From Kovacikia minuta CCNUW1 (GTDB lineage Bacteria > Cyanobacteriota > Cyanobacteriia > Leptolyngbyales > Leptolyngbyaceae), in assembly GCF_020091585.1 (NCBI RefSeq), contig NZ_CP083582.1, forward strand, positions 3,472,001 to 3,536,000: a stretch of DNA of 64,000 bases, in the 5' to 3' direction. The notes under the pieces were generated by a model. The model was not told where the DNA came from. It searched no databases and saw only the letters and a list, made by a program, of their open reading frames with translations. Both the position numbers and the translations under genes were made by a program. The first letter of the stretch is position 1. The number at the start of each line of letters is the position of its first letter. Below, piece after piece: positions 8,925-17,423 of this stretch.

Positions 8925-9116
8925 ATGCAGCTTGTTGAAATTGTCCAAAAGGTGCTTGAAACGCGAGAACTGACAACGAGTCTGGAGCGGCAAATACAAA
9001 AACATTTAGAGAGAGAAGAATTCACGGAAGCAGAAATAACCGCGATCGATCAACTCATTGATGCCCTTTGTAAGGGTACAATTCGGTCTGTACCTGATTC
9101 GAAGAAAGAGGAATGA
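8925..9116 (+). CDS. Small conserved cyanobacterial protein
   Basis: The 63-residue acidic, helical protein (MQLVEIVQKVLETRELTTSL... then AITAIDQLIDALCKGTIRSV) resembles a family of short cyanobacterial proteins of unknown role, recognised by ETREL-T-SLERQI and the ID-L-DAL-xG motif near the C-terminus. No ribosome site of note precedes the ATG. It is followed by a G-rich spacer and a pentapeptide repeat gene on the same strand, about 70 bases away. Confidence 0.6.
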   Translation: MQLVEIVQKVLETRELTTSLERQIQKHLEREEFTEAEITAIDQLIDALCKGTIRSVPDSKKEE

Positions 9117-9188
9117 GGGATAGGAGATGAAGAGGTGATAGGGTGATGGGGTGATAAGTGATTGGTGATAATTGAGGATGATTGCAGA

Positions 9189-9758
9189 ATGGAACGGTTT
9201 TCTCTGCCAATTTTGTTGACCACAACCCTGGTTGCCTTAGGAACGGTTTCCCTGGCTGCGAATCCGGATCAGGTGAAACAACTGATCAACACCCGCGATT
9301 GTCCAGGTTGTGACTTAACGGAAGCGAGCCTGTACAGCTATGATCTGGTAGGGGCAAACCTCAAAGGCGCAAATTTGACCTCGGCTGCCCTACAGGGTTC
9401 TACGCTGAACTCAGCCACCTTGACTGATGCTGTTTTAGAGCAGGCAAATCTGGCTCTGGTCAAGTTTGAACGGGCAAATTTACAGGGCGCAAAATTATTC
9501 AAAGCCAATCTGTACGGAGCCGACCTGAGCGAGGCAGATCTCACCGGAGCCGATCTGCGGGAAGCCAATTTGGAAGGGGCAGACCTGAGAAACGCCAACT
9601 TAACTGGAGCCAATCTGCAAAAGGCAAACCTGGCAAAAGCAAAAGTGCGAGGAGTGATTGCCACCGGGGCAAACCTGAGTGGAGCCAGAATGCCCGATGG
9701 TAGCGAATTTAAACAATCTCCTGCACAGCCCACACCCACTCCCCAACCGACAAAGTAA
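9189..9758 (+). CDS. Secreted pentapeptide repeat protein
   Basis: The 189-residue protein starts MERFSLPILLTTTLVALGTV, a signal peptide likely cleaved after SLAA. A short segment with a CPGC motif (RDCPGCDLTEASL) follows. The rest, about residues 45-165, is an A(D/N)Lxx pentapeptide array (for example ADLTGADLREANLEGADL), which folds as a right-handed quadrilateral beta helix. It ends in a Pro/Thr-rich tail. Such signal-peptide-bearing repeats with an N-terminal CxxC are common in cyanobacteria; their function is not known. The start was moved 27 bases inward from an upstream frame start to place the signal peptide at the N-terminus. Confidence 0.8.
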   Translation: MERFSLPILLTTTLVALGTVSLAANPDQVKQLINTRDCPGCDLTEASLYSYDLVGANLKGANLTSAALQGSTLNSATLTDAVLEQANLALVKFERANLQGAKLFKANLYGADLSEADLTGADLREANLEGADLRNANLTGANLQKANLAKAKVRGVIATGANLSGARMPDGSEFKQSPAQPTPTPQPTK

Positions 9759-9828
9759 GGCAGAAGGCAGAGGGTAGAAGGGAGATAGGTGTCAGGTGTC
9801 AGGGAGTGGAGAGTAGGGTTGGCTGCTG

Positions 9829-10998
9829 CTACAGCACATCTTCTTCTAGTTGCAAATCACGTAAAGAGTACCTTTTCTCAACCGATCTATCAGATCTTTC
9901 AAGAACTTCTGCAACAACAAGGCGGTTTACCATAGGTCCGACTCGATCATCAATTTCTTCTCTAGCATCGTAGATTTTTTGGGACTTACCATTGATGCTG
10001 ATTTCGAGCCAATCGTCGTCTAAATGCAAGTTGCGTAAAATCCCTCTGAGAGATGTGACTTTATACTCTGGAAGCTCCGGAGGTTCAGGTTCAGCTTTAT
10101 TTAAAGCCTCCTTTATGACTGAACGAGTTTCAGGCAGAAGAATCACAGGTCGTGGTTCATCATCACTACTTGATTTGATTTCAATCTTGTTAAAAGTTTT
10201 ACCTGTTATTGGCGGCGCAAGATCTTGGGCTGATTTTAGAAATGCTTTTCGATAATCTTCCTGAGGAACAACCTCTATCAATTCACCCTCTGGATCTTGA
10301 GTAGCTGCACGAATAACATCAAGGAATTTTTTGGTAATTTGTTCTACACGCAACTCGACATCAGTAGCAGACATACCAGGAAAACTAAGTTGCTCATGAT
10401 CTTGTGGCTTCCTAACCTGTACTGAAAATTGGTAGCTTCCCGGAGCAGCTTGGAAAAGCCAAGGATCACAGTATTTCTTGACATCTTGAGTGGGATTTCC
10501 ACGTCTACGAAGTGGAAGCTCTAAAAGCATCTCAGTCGTTCTGTAAAAAATTTTGCTAATTTGATCAACTTTTCGGAGAACAAGATCTAGAGGTGCAGCG
10601 CCATATAAAACTTCCCCACCTTTTACTGAGACGAGTACCTCACCTTCAATGAATTGAATACCCGACTCTATGCGGGACTTCTTGAAGCGGATAACTTGCA
10701 ATAAATCTTCTAACTCTTCTACAGCAAAAGCAGGCAGGAGGTCAGTAGCTAACCATTTATGGGCAAGCTTCGTTGCCTGTAAAAATTCCTGAGCTTTAAA
10801 GTAGAGAGAGGCGGCACTGACCGCCGTTATACCAATTGTCCTCGTCTTGCTAGGATCAAGATTATTGAGTGCATTTACCTCTGCCTGCGCAGCTAATCGG
10901 TAGAGTTCAGCAGCGCGGTCACCTTCATGCCGTCTGCGTAATTCCTCTGCTTGGCTTGCATACCCTTCACTTTGAGTATGATGCACTAACCAACTCAT
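9829..10998 (-). CDS. Uncharacterised protein, second gene of a two-gene operon
   Basis: Not recognised. The 389-residue protein begins with a helical region (QAEELRRRHEGDRAAELYRLAAQAE) that could be TPR-like. A middle portion, LEVPLRRRG-type and PWLFQAAPGSYQFSVQVR, is beta-rich. The C-terminal ~75 residues (TSLRGILRNLHLDDDWLEIS ... DRVGPMVNRLVVAEV) look like a separate small beta domain that I have seen in other cyanobacterial hypothetical proteins. Its start overlaps the stop of the upstream gene by four bases (ATGA), so the two are translationally coupled. The pair is more AT-rich than its neighbours. Confidence 0.6.
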   Translation of the reverse strand: MSWLVHHTQSEGYASQAEELRRRHEGDRAAELYRLAAQAEVNALNNLDPSKTRTIGITAVSAASLYFKAQEFLQATKLAHKWLATDLLPAFAVEELEDLLQVIRFKKSRIESGIQFIEGEVLVSVKGGEVLYGAAPLDLVLRKVDQISKIFYRTTEMLLELPLRRRGNPTQDVKKYCDPWLFQAAPGSYQFSVQVRKPQDHEQLSFPGMSATDVELRVEQITKKFLDVIRAATQDPEGELIEVVPQEDYRKAFLKSAQDLAPPITGKTFNKIEIKSSSDDEPRPVILLPETRSVIKEALNKAEPEPPELPEYKVTSLRGILRNLHLDDDWLEISINGKSQKIYDAREEIDDRVGPMVNRLVVAEVLERSDRSVEKRYSLRDLQLEEDVL

Positions 10999-11546
10999 GA
11001 TGCTCCATCGACCGTTTGAAGTAATATCAACTGTACTCGAAATCCAATCACTGCTGCTAGAGCAGGTCGATTACTATTGCCTTGCCTTGCTTGGTCAATT
11101 TTGACACGAAGCCGTCTCTTGACCTCTGATTTATCAGAGTGTGTACCCGAAACTTCCAACCTCCACCAATGCTCTAAGTCTTCCAATTCCTCACCTGCTG
11201 GAGCGATGTAATAATCCGCGCCAGTCATCGTTTCTGCACGGTGTACAGCAACCATTCCCTTTAAAAGTTCCGTAGCCGCGATCGCAAGGGCATACGCTCC
11301 AGCTTCCGTTGCATCAATCACATTTGCCCAAGCTGCCTGGATTCTATTATCTGCCGATTCCCATTCCAATTTTGCAATAGACTCAATTTTATCGTTCTCT
11401 AAAGTAAATTCTTTTGGGGAAACATGATGTTGATCAAGACATACTCTTGCAGCTTCAAGATAGCTACCAGCTACGGACGGTGTAAGAGCCTGATGGCGTT
11501 CAGCCATATTTTGTAGAGGTAGAAGAGGAGGATTATTTTCAGCCAA
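10995..11546 (-). CDS. Uncharacterised protein, first gene of a two-gene operon
   Basis: Not recognised. The 183-residue helical protein includes TLENDKIESIAKLEWESADN and IDATEAGAYALAIAATELLKGMV, then a hydrophilic segment with an EDLEHWW motif and a basic KRRLRVKIDQARQG. No transmembrane segment is present. An internal Met (MAERHQALTP) is an alternative start. It is coupled to the 389-residue gene by a 4-base overlap, which argues for a complex or a strict functional pair. Confidence 0.55.
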   Translation of the reverse strand: MAENNPPLLPLQNMAERHQALTPSVAGSYLEAARVCLDQHHVSPKEFTLENDKIESIAKLEWESADNRIQAAWANVIDATEAGAYALAIAATELLKGMVAVHRAETMTGADYYIAPAGEELEDLEHWWRLEVSGTHSDKSEVKRRLRVKIDQARQGNSNRPALAAVIGFRVQLILLQTVDGAS

Positions 11547-11737
11547 AATGGTTTCCCCAAAGCAAAGATGAGCTTGAATTTATTAACCAATCTAACTGGG
11601 TTGTATAAAGGGTGTCCAGAATGAATAGGGATTCAAGAAAATGCTAAGAGGTCTATCAGCCGTAACTATGTATAGTCGATGAGCAAATTCATACATTAGT
11701 CTCCGGCTTACTGTCTTGACTGAGATATGAAGTAGCC

Positions 11738-12331
11738 TCACTCACAATTCATAAGTCGTTCGTATTCTGCGGGGGTGTCGATGTCGATCGCGCCCTCAGG
11801 GCAGGAAATTCTCAGGGTGTTCTGTGGGTGGCGCTGGATGATTTTTCTGGCACCCATGTCTCCGTTAAGGGCAAGCAATTCTGGAAACAGGGTGTGATGG
11901 AAGAGGGCGGGAACGCCTGCCACACCTGCATATTCTGAGGCAACAATCAACGGCTGCGATCGCTGGTAAGTTGCAACCAGTTGATTGATCCGTTGGGTGG
12001 AAACAAAGGGTTGATCGCACACCCATAGAACAACGGCTTCAACGCCAGGATATTCCATCTGAAGCGTTGTGACCCCCGATCGCACAGCAGTACTGATTCC
12101 TTCAGACCACTGGAGATTCTCAATCACTTGAACATCGAACGCAGCAAGTTCGGGTCGAATTCGGGCGGCATGGGCACCCAGAACAACCATAACCGGATCG
12201 CAAATAGAAGCGATCGCCTTTTCAACAACATGCTGAATCAGACTTTGCCCTTGATAGGACAGCAATTGCTTGGGCGTGCCCAGACGAGAAGAAGCACCCG
12301 CTGCCAGGATGACTAAACCAACGCCAGACAT
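11738..12331 (-). CDS. mocA: Molybdenum cofactor cytidylyltransferase (MocA-like)
   Basis: The 197-residue protein has the NTP_transf_3 fold of MobA/MocA enzymes. The nucleotide-binding loop is VILAAGASSRLGTPKQLLSY, followed by VMVVLGAHAARIRPEL and VVLWVCDQPFVS, the latter holding the metal-binding Asp. MocA transfers CMP to molybdopterin to make the MCD form used by PaoABC-type enzymes. Its place at the end of the molybdoenzyme operon, overlapping xdhC by 19 bases, supports that role. The substrate (CTP rather than GTP) is inferred from context. Confidence 0.85.
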   Translation of the reverse strand: MSGVGLVILAAGASSRLGTPKQLLSYQGQSLIQHVVEKAIASICDPVMVVLGAHAARIRPELAAFDVQVIENLQWSEGISTAVRSGVTTLQMEYPGVEAVVLWVCDQPFVSTQRINQLVATYQRSQPLIVASEYAGVAGVPALFHHTLFPELLALNGDMGARKIIQRHPQNTLRISCPEGAIDIDTPAEYERLMNCE

Positions 12332-13464
12332 GGTTTTCCTTCAGCATGAATCGAACCCGGACGCGATCGCAGAGACTGCCCGGATCGTCCAGACAGAACT
12401 GCCTGAATTTCTGCCACGATCGCCAATGCAATGGCTTCGGGAGTTTCTGCCCCAATGTCCAGCCCAACCGGATAGTAGAGGCGTTGCAGTTGAGCATCCG
12501 TGGGAACAATTTCTTTGGTGTATAAATCCTCCAACAACTGTTGGGTTCGCTGTTTCGGTCCCAGCATTCCCAGGTAACGAATGGGAGAAGGCAACAGCAT
12601 TTGCAGCAATTGTTGATCCTGCAAATAATGGTGTGTCATGACAACAGCAACCATACACGAATTCAATTTGAGATGAGCGAAAAGCTCATTGGGATGGCAA
12701 ACCATAATTTCGTCTGCTGCTGGAAAGCGATCGCGGTTTGCATAGGTCGGTCGATGATCAATCACTGTCACATGCCAACCCAGTTGCTTTGCCAATTGCA
12801 CCACAGGAATCGCGTCGTACCCTGCCCCAAAGAGAAGCAGGGGCGTGGGTGGCTGAATCACCTCAATCAGTACTTCAACAAACCCATTTTCTAAACGGTA
12901 GGCAATAACTTGCGTCTTCCCTCCAGCTAAGACCTGTTTGGTGTCGTGTAACAAACGAGTTGTCAATTCATCATCTACAATGCCATTCCCAATTCCACCA
13001 TCCGGTTGCAGCAATAGACGATCGCCAATTCGGGTTGCAACCGTTCCTTCAATCTGAAAGACGGTTGCGATCGCACCGGGTTGTTGTTGTCGAAAACAGT
13101 CTGCAATCAATTCAAAATGCGTTCTTGCGGCGGGCGTGCTGAGGGATTCAATCAACACCTGAACGGAACCATTGCAACCCATTCCCAATCCCCAAATGAT
13201 ATCCTCACTGGCAGTGGTATCGTACAGTACGGTGATGGGATTGGAATCTTGCAGCAACAACGGTTTTGCCCGTTCAAACACATCACTTTCCAGACAGCCG
13301 CCACTGATTGCCCCAACCATTTGCCCTGTTTCAGTTAGCAACATCCGTGCGCCCGGTCTGCGATAGACAGAACCACTGGTTTTAACAACGGTTGCCATCG
13401 CCGATCGCTGCCCTAAAACCTGGCACTGTTCAAACGTTGTGAGAATATTTTGTAATTCTTTCAT
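12313..13464 (-). CDS. xdhC: XdhC-family molybdoenzyme maturation protein
   Basis: XdhC/CoxI proteins bind, sulfurate-protect and insert Moco into xanthine dehydrogenase-family enzymes. The 383-residue protein has the N-terminal XdhC/CoxI region (MATVVKTSGSVYRRPGARML, then SGGCLESDV and the conserved Cys in MGCNGSVQVLIE). Its C-terminal Rossmann-like XdhC_C domain includes LLLFGAGYDAIPVVQLAKQL and HHYLQDQQLLQMLL. The start at MKELQNIL (13464) is used; a longer upstream frame runs through the ABM-domain gene and is an artefact. The 3' end overlaps mocA by 19 bases, and the gene starts 27 bases after the ABM gene ends. Confidence 0.88.
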   Translation of the reverse strand: MKELQNILTTFEQCQVLGQRSAMATVVKTSGSVYRRPGARMLLTETGQMVGAISGGCLESDVFERAKPLLLQDSNPITVLYDTTASEDIIWGLGMGCNGSVQVLIESLSTPAARTHFELIADCFRQQQPGAIATVFQIEGTVATRIGDRLLLQPDGGIGNGIVDDELTTRLLHDTKQVLAGGKTQVIAYRLENGFVEVLIEVIQPPTPLLLFGAGYDAIPVVQLAKQLGWHVTVIDHRPTYANRDRFPAADEIMVCHPNELFAHLKLNSCMVAVVMTHHYLQDQQLLQMLLPSPIRYLGMLGPKQRTQQLLEDLYTKEIVPTDAQLQRLYYPVGLDIGAETPEAIALAIVAEIQAVLSGRSGQSLRSRPGSIHAEGKPCLALV

Positions 13465-13490
13465 TACCTTGGCACATAGGGATTCAGAAG

Positions 13491-14102
13491 TTAACTCCTG
13501 ACTCTCGGCTTCTGACTCCCTTCCCCTTTTTTTCGCCTTCGCGATCGCCGGCAAGAAGAGGGATAGAGCCAGAAGCCCAACAGTTGGGTGAGCCAGGGCA
13601 TGACCGGATAGGTCAACAACGCAGATACAAACGTGACTGAAATCAATAGACCCAAGAGCGGCGGCAGAGGGCTTAGAATCGGACCTAGTAGGGCATTCGC
13701 CAGCAGAATCAGAGGATAAACCGCCAATACTCCCAGAATCACCTTCTTGTAGTAAGCAGTTTCGGGCAGTTTTTGGGAGGCATTGGGAGGCAGGCTGTAC
13801 CACAGTTCAACCCCACCATGTTGTTGCTGGGTGCGATCGATAACAAAGTCACGCCCCTTTTCCATCCAATGCTGAAAGGTGGGGGAAGTCCACCAATCCC
13901 GCAGATGGCGATAACTGTCGAACTTTACAATCACCACGTACTCAGGATAGGCATGCTCACGGGGCCGAATCACATCCACTCCCATAAATCCCTCGTACTG
14001 CCTGGCTGCCTGGTTAAACCCCTTCGACCAGGCTTCATAGGCTTGAATCTGGCTGGGTTCAACCAGCTCCGAAATCACCAGCGTAATGGGGTCAGGGTTC
14101 AT
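13491..14102 (-). CDS. ABM-domain protein with C-terminal membrane helices
   Basis: The first ~100 residues form an antibiotic biosynthesis monooxygenase (ABM, dimeric alpha-beta barrel) domain: TLVISELVEPSQIQAYEAWS, YEGFMGVDVIRP and YVVIVKFDSYRHLRDWW. Two to three hydrophobic helices follow (KKVILGVLAVYPLILLANAL; LLGLLISVTFVSALL; PVMPWLTQLLGFWLY), so it sits in the membrane with the ABM domain exposed. This fusion is common among uncharacterised bacterial proteins. Its 203-residue reading frame ends in a basic tail. It lies between the molybdoenzyme subunit genes and xdhC, but separated from paoC by tandem repeats, so a functional link is only suggested. Confidence 0.75.
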   Translation of the reverse strand: MNPDPITLVISELVEPSQIQAYEAWSKGFNQAARQYEGFMGVDVIRPREHAYPEYVVIVKFDSYRHLRDWWTSPTFQHWMEKGRDFVIDRTQQQHGGVELWYSLPPNASQKLPETAYYKKVILGVLAVYPLILLANALLGPILSPLPPLLGLLISVTFVSALLTYPVMPWLTQLLGFWLYPSSCRRSRRRKKGEGSQKPRVRS

Positions 14103-14137
14103 AGGGAGTAGGGAGTAGGGAGTAGGGAGTTGGGGGG

Positions 14138-14270
14138 CAGTTATCAGTTATCAGTTATCAGTTATCAGTTATCAGTTATCAGTTATCAGTTATCAGTTAT
14201 CAGTTATCAGTTATCAGTTATCAGTTATCAGTTAGATACGTTGACTGTTGACTGTTGACTGTTGACTGTT
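14138..14270. repeat. Heptanucleotide tandem repeats (CAGTTAT)n and (GTTGACT)n
   Basis: A nearly perfect run of the 7-mer CAGTTAT, close to 14 copies, occupies 14138-14234. It is followed after a few bases by about four copies of GTTGACT to 14270, then by AAAACTC/AAAACTT-type heptamers. These are typical cyanobacterial short tandemly repeated repetitive (STRR) sequences. They split the molybdoenzyme operon between paoC and the ABM gene. Confidence 0.92.
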
Positions 14271-14319
14271 CAAAACTCAAAACTTAAAACTTAAAACCCT
14301 TTCCCCACTCCCCATTCCT

Positions 14320-16437
14320 TTAAGCAATTAACTTATCTGGCGTCAGGGGCAAACTACGGAGTCGTTTCCCTGTGGCATGGTAAACCGCATTGGCAACGGC
14401 AGCGGAAACTCCCGTGATGCCGATCTCACCCACACCCCGCACCCCTGCTGGATTGAAGGTCAGGTCAGGTTCACCCACAAAAGCCACCTCAATCCGGGGA
14501 ATGTCGGCGTGAGCCGGAAAGTGGTAGGTGGCAAGATCGTAAACGACGGGAAAGCCTGTATTTGGGTCGAAGTGGCACTCTTCCATCAGGGCTTGCCCGA
14601 TACCCATAATGACCGCTCCACGTACCTGGCTGGCAGCCGCTTTGGCATTGAACACACGCCCAATATCCATCACCGATACCCAGCGGGTCACGCGCAGCCG
14701 TCCAATTTCCTCATCAACGGTGACTTCACAGAAGTGGGCACCCCAGGACTGGAACGCCCATTTCTTCGCTTCTTCCCCAGGAGCAGCGGAAGCGGAGGCT
14801 TCGATCGCTGCCCGTCCTGACTTTTGAAGGGCGGCACAGGCATCGGTTGCAGTGGTGCAGTTCGCGGTTTTGAGAATTTCCTGGCAAGCTTTGATTACCG
14901 TTGGAGCAAGGGATGCGGTCATCTGAGAGCCGCCTGCCAGTCCGCCATCCGGTAATTGCGAGTCACCCATCTCGACGCGTACTTTTTCGACGGGAATTCC
15001 CAGCGTTTCAGCGGCAGCGATCGCCACAACCGTATACGATCCCGTCCCCATATCGTTTCCAGCGGTCAGAACATGGGCAGTTCCATCGGGTAGCAACCGC
15101 ACCTTGGCGGAAGCTGAACCCCGAAGACCGGGAAAGGTGGCAGCCGCCATCCCCCAACCCACGAGTTTACCGTCGCGAGTCAGCGATCGGGGTTGGGGCG
15201 TTCTGTCCTTCCAGCCAAACTGCTCTGCCCCTACCCGCAGACAATCGGCAAAATGTTTGGCGGAAAAGGGAAGTCCCTTACGCTGATGCTGTTTTGCTTC
15301 GTTTTTCAGGCGCAACTCCACCGGGTCGAGCTTAAGTGCCCAGGCGAGTTCATCCATTGCCGACTCCAGTGCCCACATGCCAGGGTTCTCTCCCGGTGCC
15401 CGCATAAAAGTGGGGGTGCCCGTATTCCTGACTGCCAGTTCTTGATTCAGCAGCATATTAGGTGTGGCATACATGACAGGGGTAACACCTGTACAGGGTT
15501 CGGTGAACACATCCACAGGTGATGTATAGGATTTCACCTCGTGGGCGATCGCGCTCAGTGTGCCATCCGCTGTTGCCCCCAGCCGCAGGGTTTGCTCCGT
15601 TTCCGATCGATGTCCCGTGTTTGCTGTCATCTGTCTTCGACTCAGGACAACCTTCAGCGGACGCTTGATCTGACGGGCAGCGGCAGCAGCCAAAATTCCG
15701 TGGGGCCAGGGAAATGCTTTTGAACCAAAGGCACCCCCCAGGTAGGGAATCACAACCCGCACCTTCTCTGAAGGCAATCCAAACAGGTCAGCGTAGGTAC
15801 GCTGGCTCAGGGCGACCCATTGGGAGGGTTCATAGATCGTGAGGGAATCTGCCCCCTGCCAGTGGGCAATGATGGCATGGGGTTCCATCGGTGCGTGCAA
15901 TTCAGTCGAAGTTGTGTAGGTCGTCTCAATCTTCGTTGCAGCACTTGCCATTCCGGCTTCAATGTTTCCCTTCGCAAACTTAAACTCCTCTCCAAAATTA
16001 GCCGGAGCTTCTTTGAAAACGGCATGCTTTGCCTCGATCACCAGCTTCTGGGCTTCATATTCGACCTTGACCAGATGGGCACCATGCCGTGCCCGCTCGA
16101 AGGTATCTGCCACGACCAAGCCAATAATTTGCCCCCCATAATGAACCTGGTTGTCTGACAGTGGCAACCGTGCTTCATAGATTTTTGAAGTCATGAAGTT
16201 GTTGCTGGGCTTAAACACCTGAGGGGCGTTTTTGTGGGTGAAAACCGCAATTACCCCTGGTGACTGCTCGGCTACACGGGTGTCGATCGCCCTGATCCGC
16301 CCACTGGCAATGGTAGAAGTAATCACATAGCCATGTACCAACCCTGGAATATCATGTTCGGCAGAGTAGGTTGCAGCACCCGTTACCTTGGCAAATCCAT
16401 CTTTGCGGCTGACTGCTGTTCCAATAACCTTGTTCAT
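14320..16437 (-). CDS. paoC: Molybdopterin-binding subunit, xanthine dehydrogenase/aldehyde oxidase family (PaoC/YagR-like)
   Basis: This is the catalytic large subunit (705 residues) of a three-subunit molybdenum hydroxylase. It starts MNKVIGTAVSRKDGFAKVTGAATYSAEHDIPG, as in YagR/PaoC. Later regions include YLGGAFGSKAFPWPHGILAA and RAPGENPGMWALESAMDELA, which line the Moco site, and the C-terminal AGVRGVGEIGITGVSAAV, which has the active-site Glu of the GxGE motif. The size and subunit organisation match periplasmic aldehyde oxidoreductase PaoABC rather than classical xanthine dehydrogenase, although a purine substrate cannot be excluded. The 5' end overlaps the FAD subunit by four bases. 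Confidence 0.9.
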   Translation of the reverse strand: MNKVIGTAVSRKDGFAKVTGAATYSAEHDIPGLVHGYVITSTIASGRIRAIDTRVAEQSPGVIAVFTHKNAPQVFKPSNNFMTSKIYEARLPLSDNQVHYGGQIIGLVVADTFERARHGAHLVKVEYEAQKLVIEAKHAVFKEAPANFGEEFKFAKGNIEAGMASAATKIETTYTTSTELHAPMEPHAIIAHWQGADSLTIYEPSQWVALSQRTYADLFGLPSEKVRVVIPYLGGAFGSKAFPWPHGILAAAAARQIKRPLKVVLSRRQMTANTGHRSETEQTLRLGATADGTLSAIAHEVKSYTSPVDVFTEPCTGVTPVMYATPNMLLNQELAVRNTGTPTFMRAPGENPGMWALESAMDELAWALKLDPVELRLKNEAKQHQRKGLPFSAKHFADCLRVGAEQFGWKDRTPQPRSLTRDGKLVGWGMAAATFPGLRGSASAKVRLLPDGTAHVLTAGNDMGTGSYTVVAIAAAETLGIPVEKVRVEMGDSQLPDGGLAGGSQMTASLAPTVIKACQEILKTANCTTATDACAALQKSGRAAIEASASAAPGEEAKKWAFQSWGAHFCEVTVDEEIGRLRVTRWVSVMDIGRVFNAKAAASQVRGAVIMGIGQALMEECHFDPNTGFPVVYDLATYHFPAHADIPRIEVAFVGEPDLTFNPAGVRGVGEIGITGVSAAVANAVYHATGKRLRSLPLTPDKLIA

Positions 16438-17423
16438 GCCACCCCTCCTCCTTTGGCTGAAACTGCAAGGGCGCGTCTGATCGCCCGCTGGGCTAACTCA
16501 ACTTTGAAGCTATTATGGGCAAGGGGTTTGGCTCCCTGCAAAGCAATCTTCGCTGCTTGCTGAAAGGTTTCAGCCGTTGCGGATTTGCCACTTAGAAATG
16601 TCTCTGCTTCCACAAACCGCCAGGGTTTGTGCGCCATGCCACCCATTGCCAATCGTGCAGTTTTGATCTGGTTGCCTGCCATCTCAACGGCTGCTGCCAC
16701 TGAAACCAGAGCAAAGGCATAGGAAGCACGATCGCGCAACTTCAGATACACACTGGATTTGGCAAACGAGGCAGGGGGTAACACGACTGCTGTAATCAGT
16801 TCTCCGGGTTCCAAATTGCTATCCCGCTGGGGAGTATCGCCAGGTAGGCGATGAAATTCGGTAAACGGAATCTGGCGCTTACCCTGGGGTCCTTCCACTT
16901 CAACGATCGCATCCAGCGCTGCCAGTGGAACGCACATATCAGAAGGATGCACCGCAATACACTGATCGCTGGCTCCAAACAAAGCGTGGATTCGATTAAT
17001 CCCGGTTAATGCAGCACAGCCAGATCCGGGTACCCGTTTATTACAGGCGAAGGCATTGTCGTAGTAATAGGGGCAACGAGTTCGTTGCAGCAAATTACCG
17101 CCCACCGTGGCAACATTGCGAATTTGTTGGGATGCACCCAGCAGAATGGCGCGGGACAGCATCGGATAGTTGCGCCGCACATCGGGATGGTCGGCAACCG
17201 CCGTATTGCTGACCAACGCACCGATGCGTAAACCCGCACCCGTTTGCTCAATCTGGGTCATCTCCAAACGGGTGATGTCAATGAGTTGGGCGGGTTCGTC
17301 CAAAAAGACTTTCATCCGATCGACCAGATTGGTGCCACCCGCAATGAATAGGGCACCCGGATTGCTCCCCTGCTGTACGGCTTCCTTAACAGAACTAGCG
17401 CGAACGTAGGCAAAGTTTTTCAT
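16434..17423 (-). CDS. paoB: FAD-binding subunit with extra Fe-S motif (PaoB/YagS-like)
   Basis: The 329-residue protein belongs to the CO dehydrogenase flavoprotein family. FAD-binding motifs are FIAGGTNLVDRM near residue 26 and ATVGGNLLQRTRC near 105. Between them and the C-terminal domain is an insert with four Cys: RTRC, FACNKR, PGSGC and SDQC, with spacings of 10, 9 and 19 residues. In E. coli PaoB such an insert binds an additional [4Fe-4S] cluster, which separates this branch from most xanthine dehydrogenases. The gene overlaps both neighbours by four bases. Confidence 0.9.
   Translation of the reverse strand: MKNFAYVRASSVKEAVQQGSNPGALFIAGGTNLVDRMKVFLDEPAQLIDITRLEMTQIEQTGAGLRIGALVSNTAVADHPDVRRNYPMLSRAILLGASQQIRNVATVGGNLLQRTRCPYYYDNAFACNKRVPGSGCAALTGINRIHALFGASDQCIAVHPSDMCVPLAALDAIVEVEGPQGKRQIPFTEFHRLPGDTPQRDSNLEPGELITAVVLPPASFAKSSVYLKLRDRASYAFALVSVAAAVEMAGNQIKTARLAMGGMAHKPWRFVEAETFLSGKSATAETFQQAAKIALQGAKPLAHNSFKVELAQRAIRRALAVSAKGGGVA

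Noticed and set aside
13465-13803. Upstream extension of the xdhC frame
   Set aside because: It overlaps the ABM-domain gene on the same strand in another frame and shows no XdhC-like sequence; the family start is at 13464.
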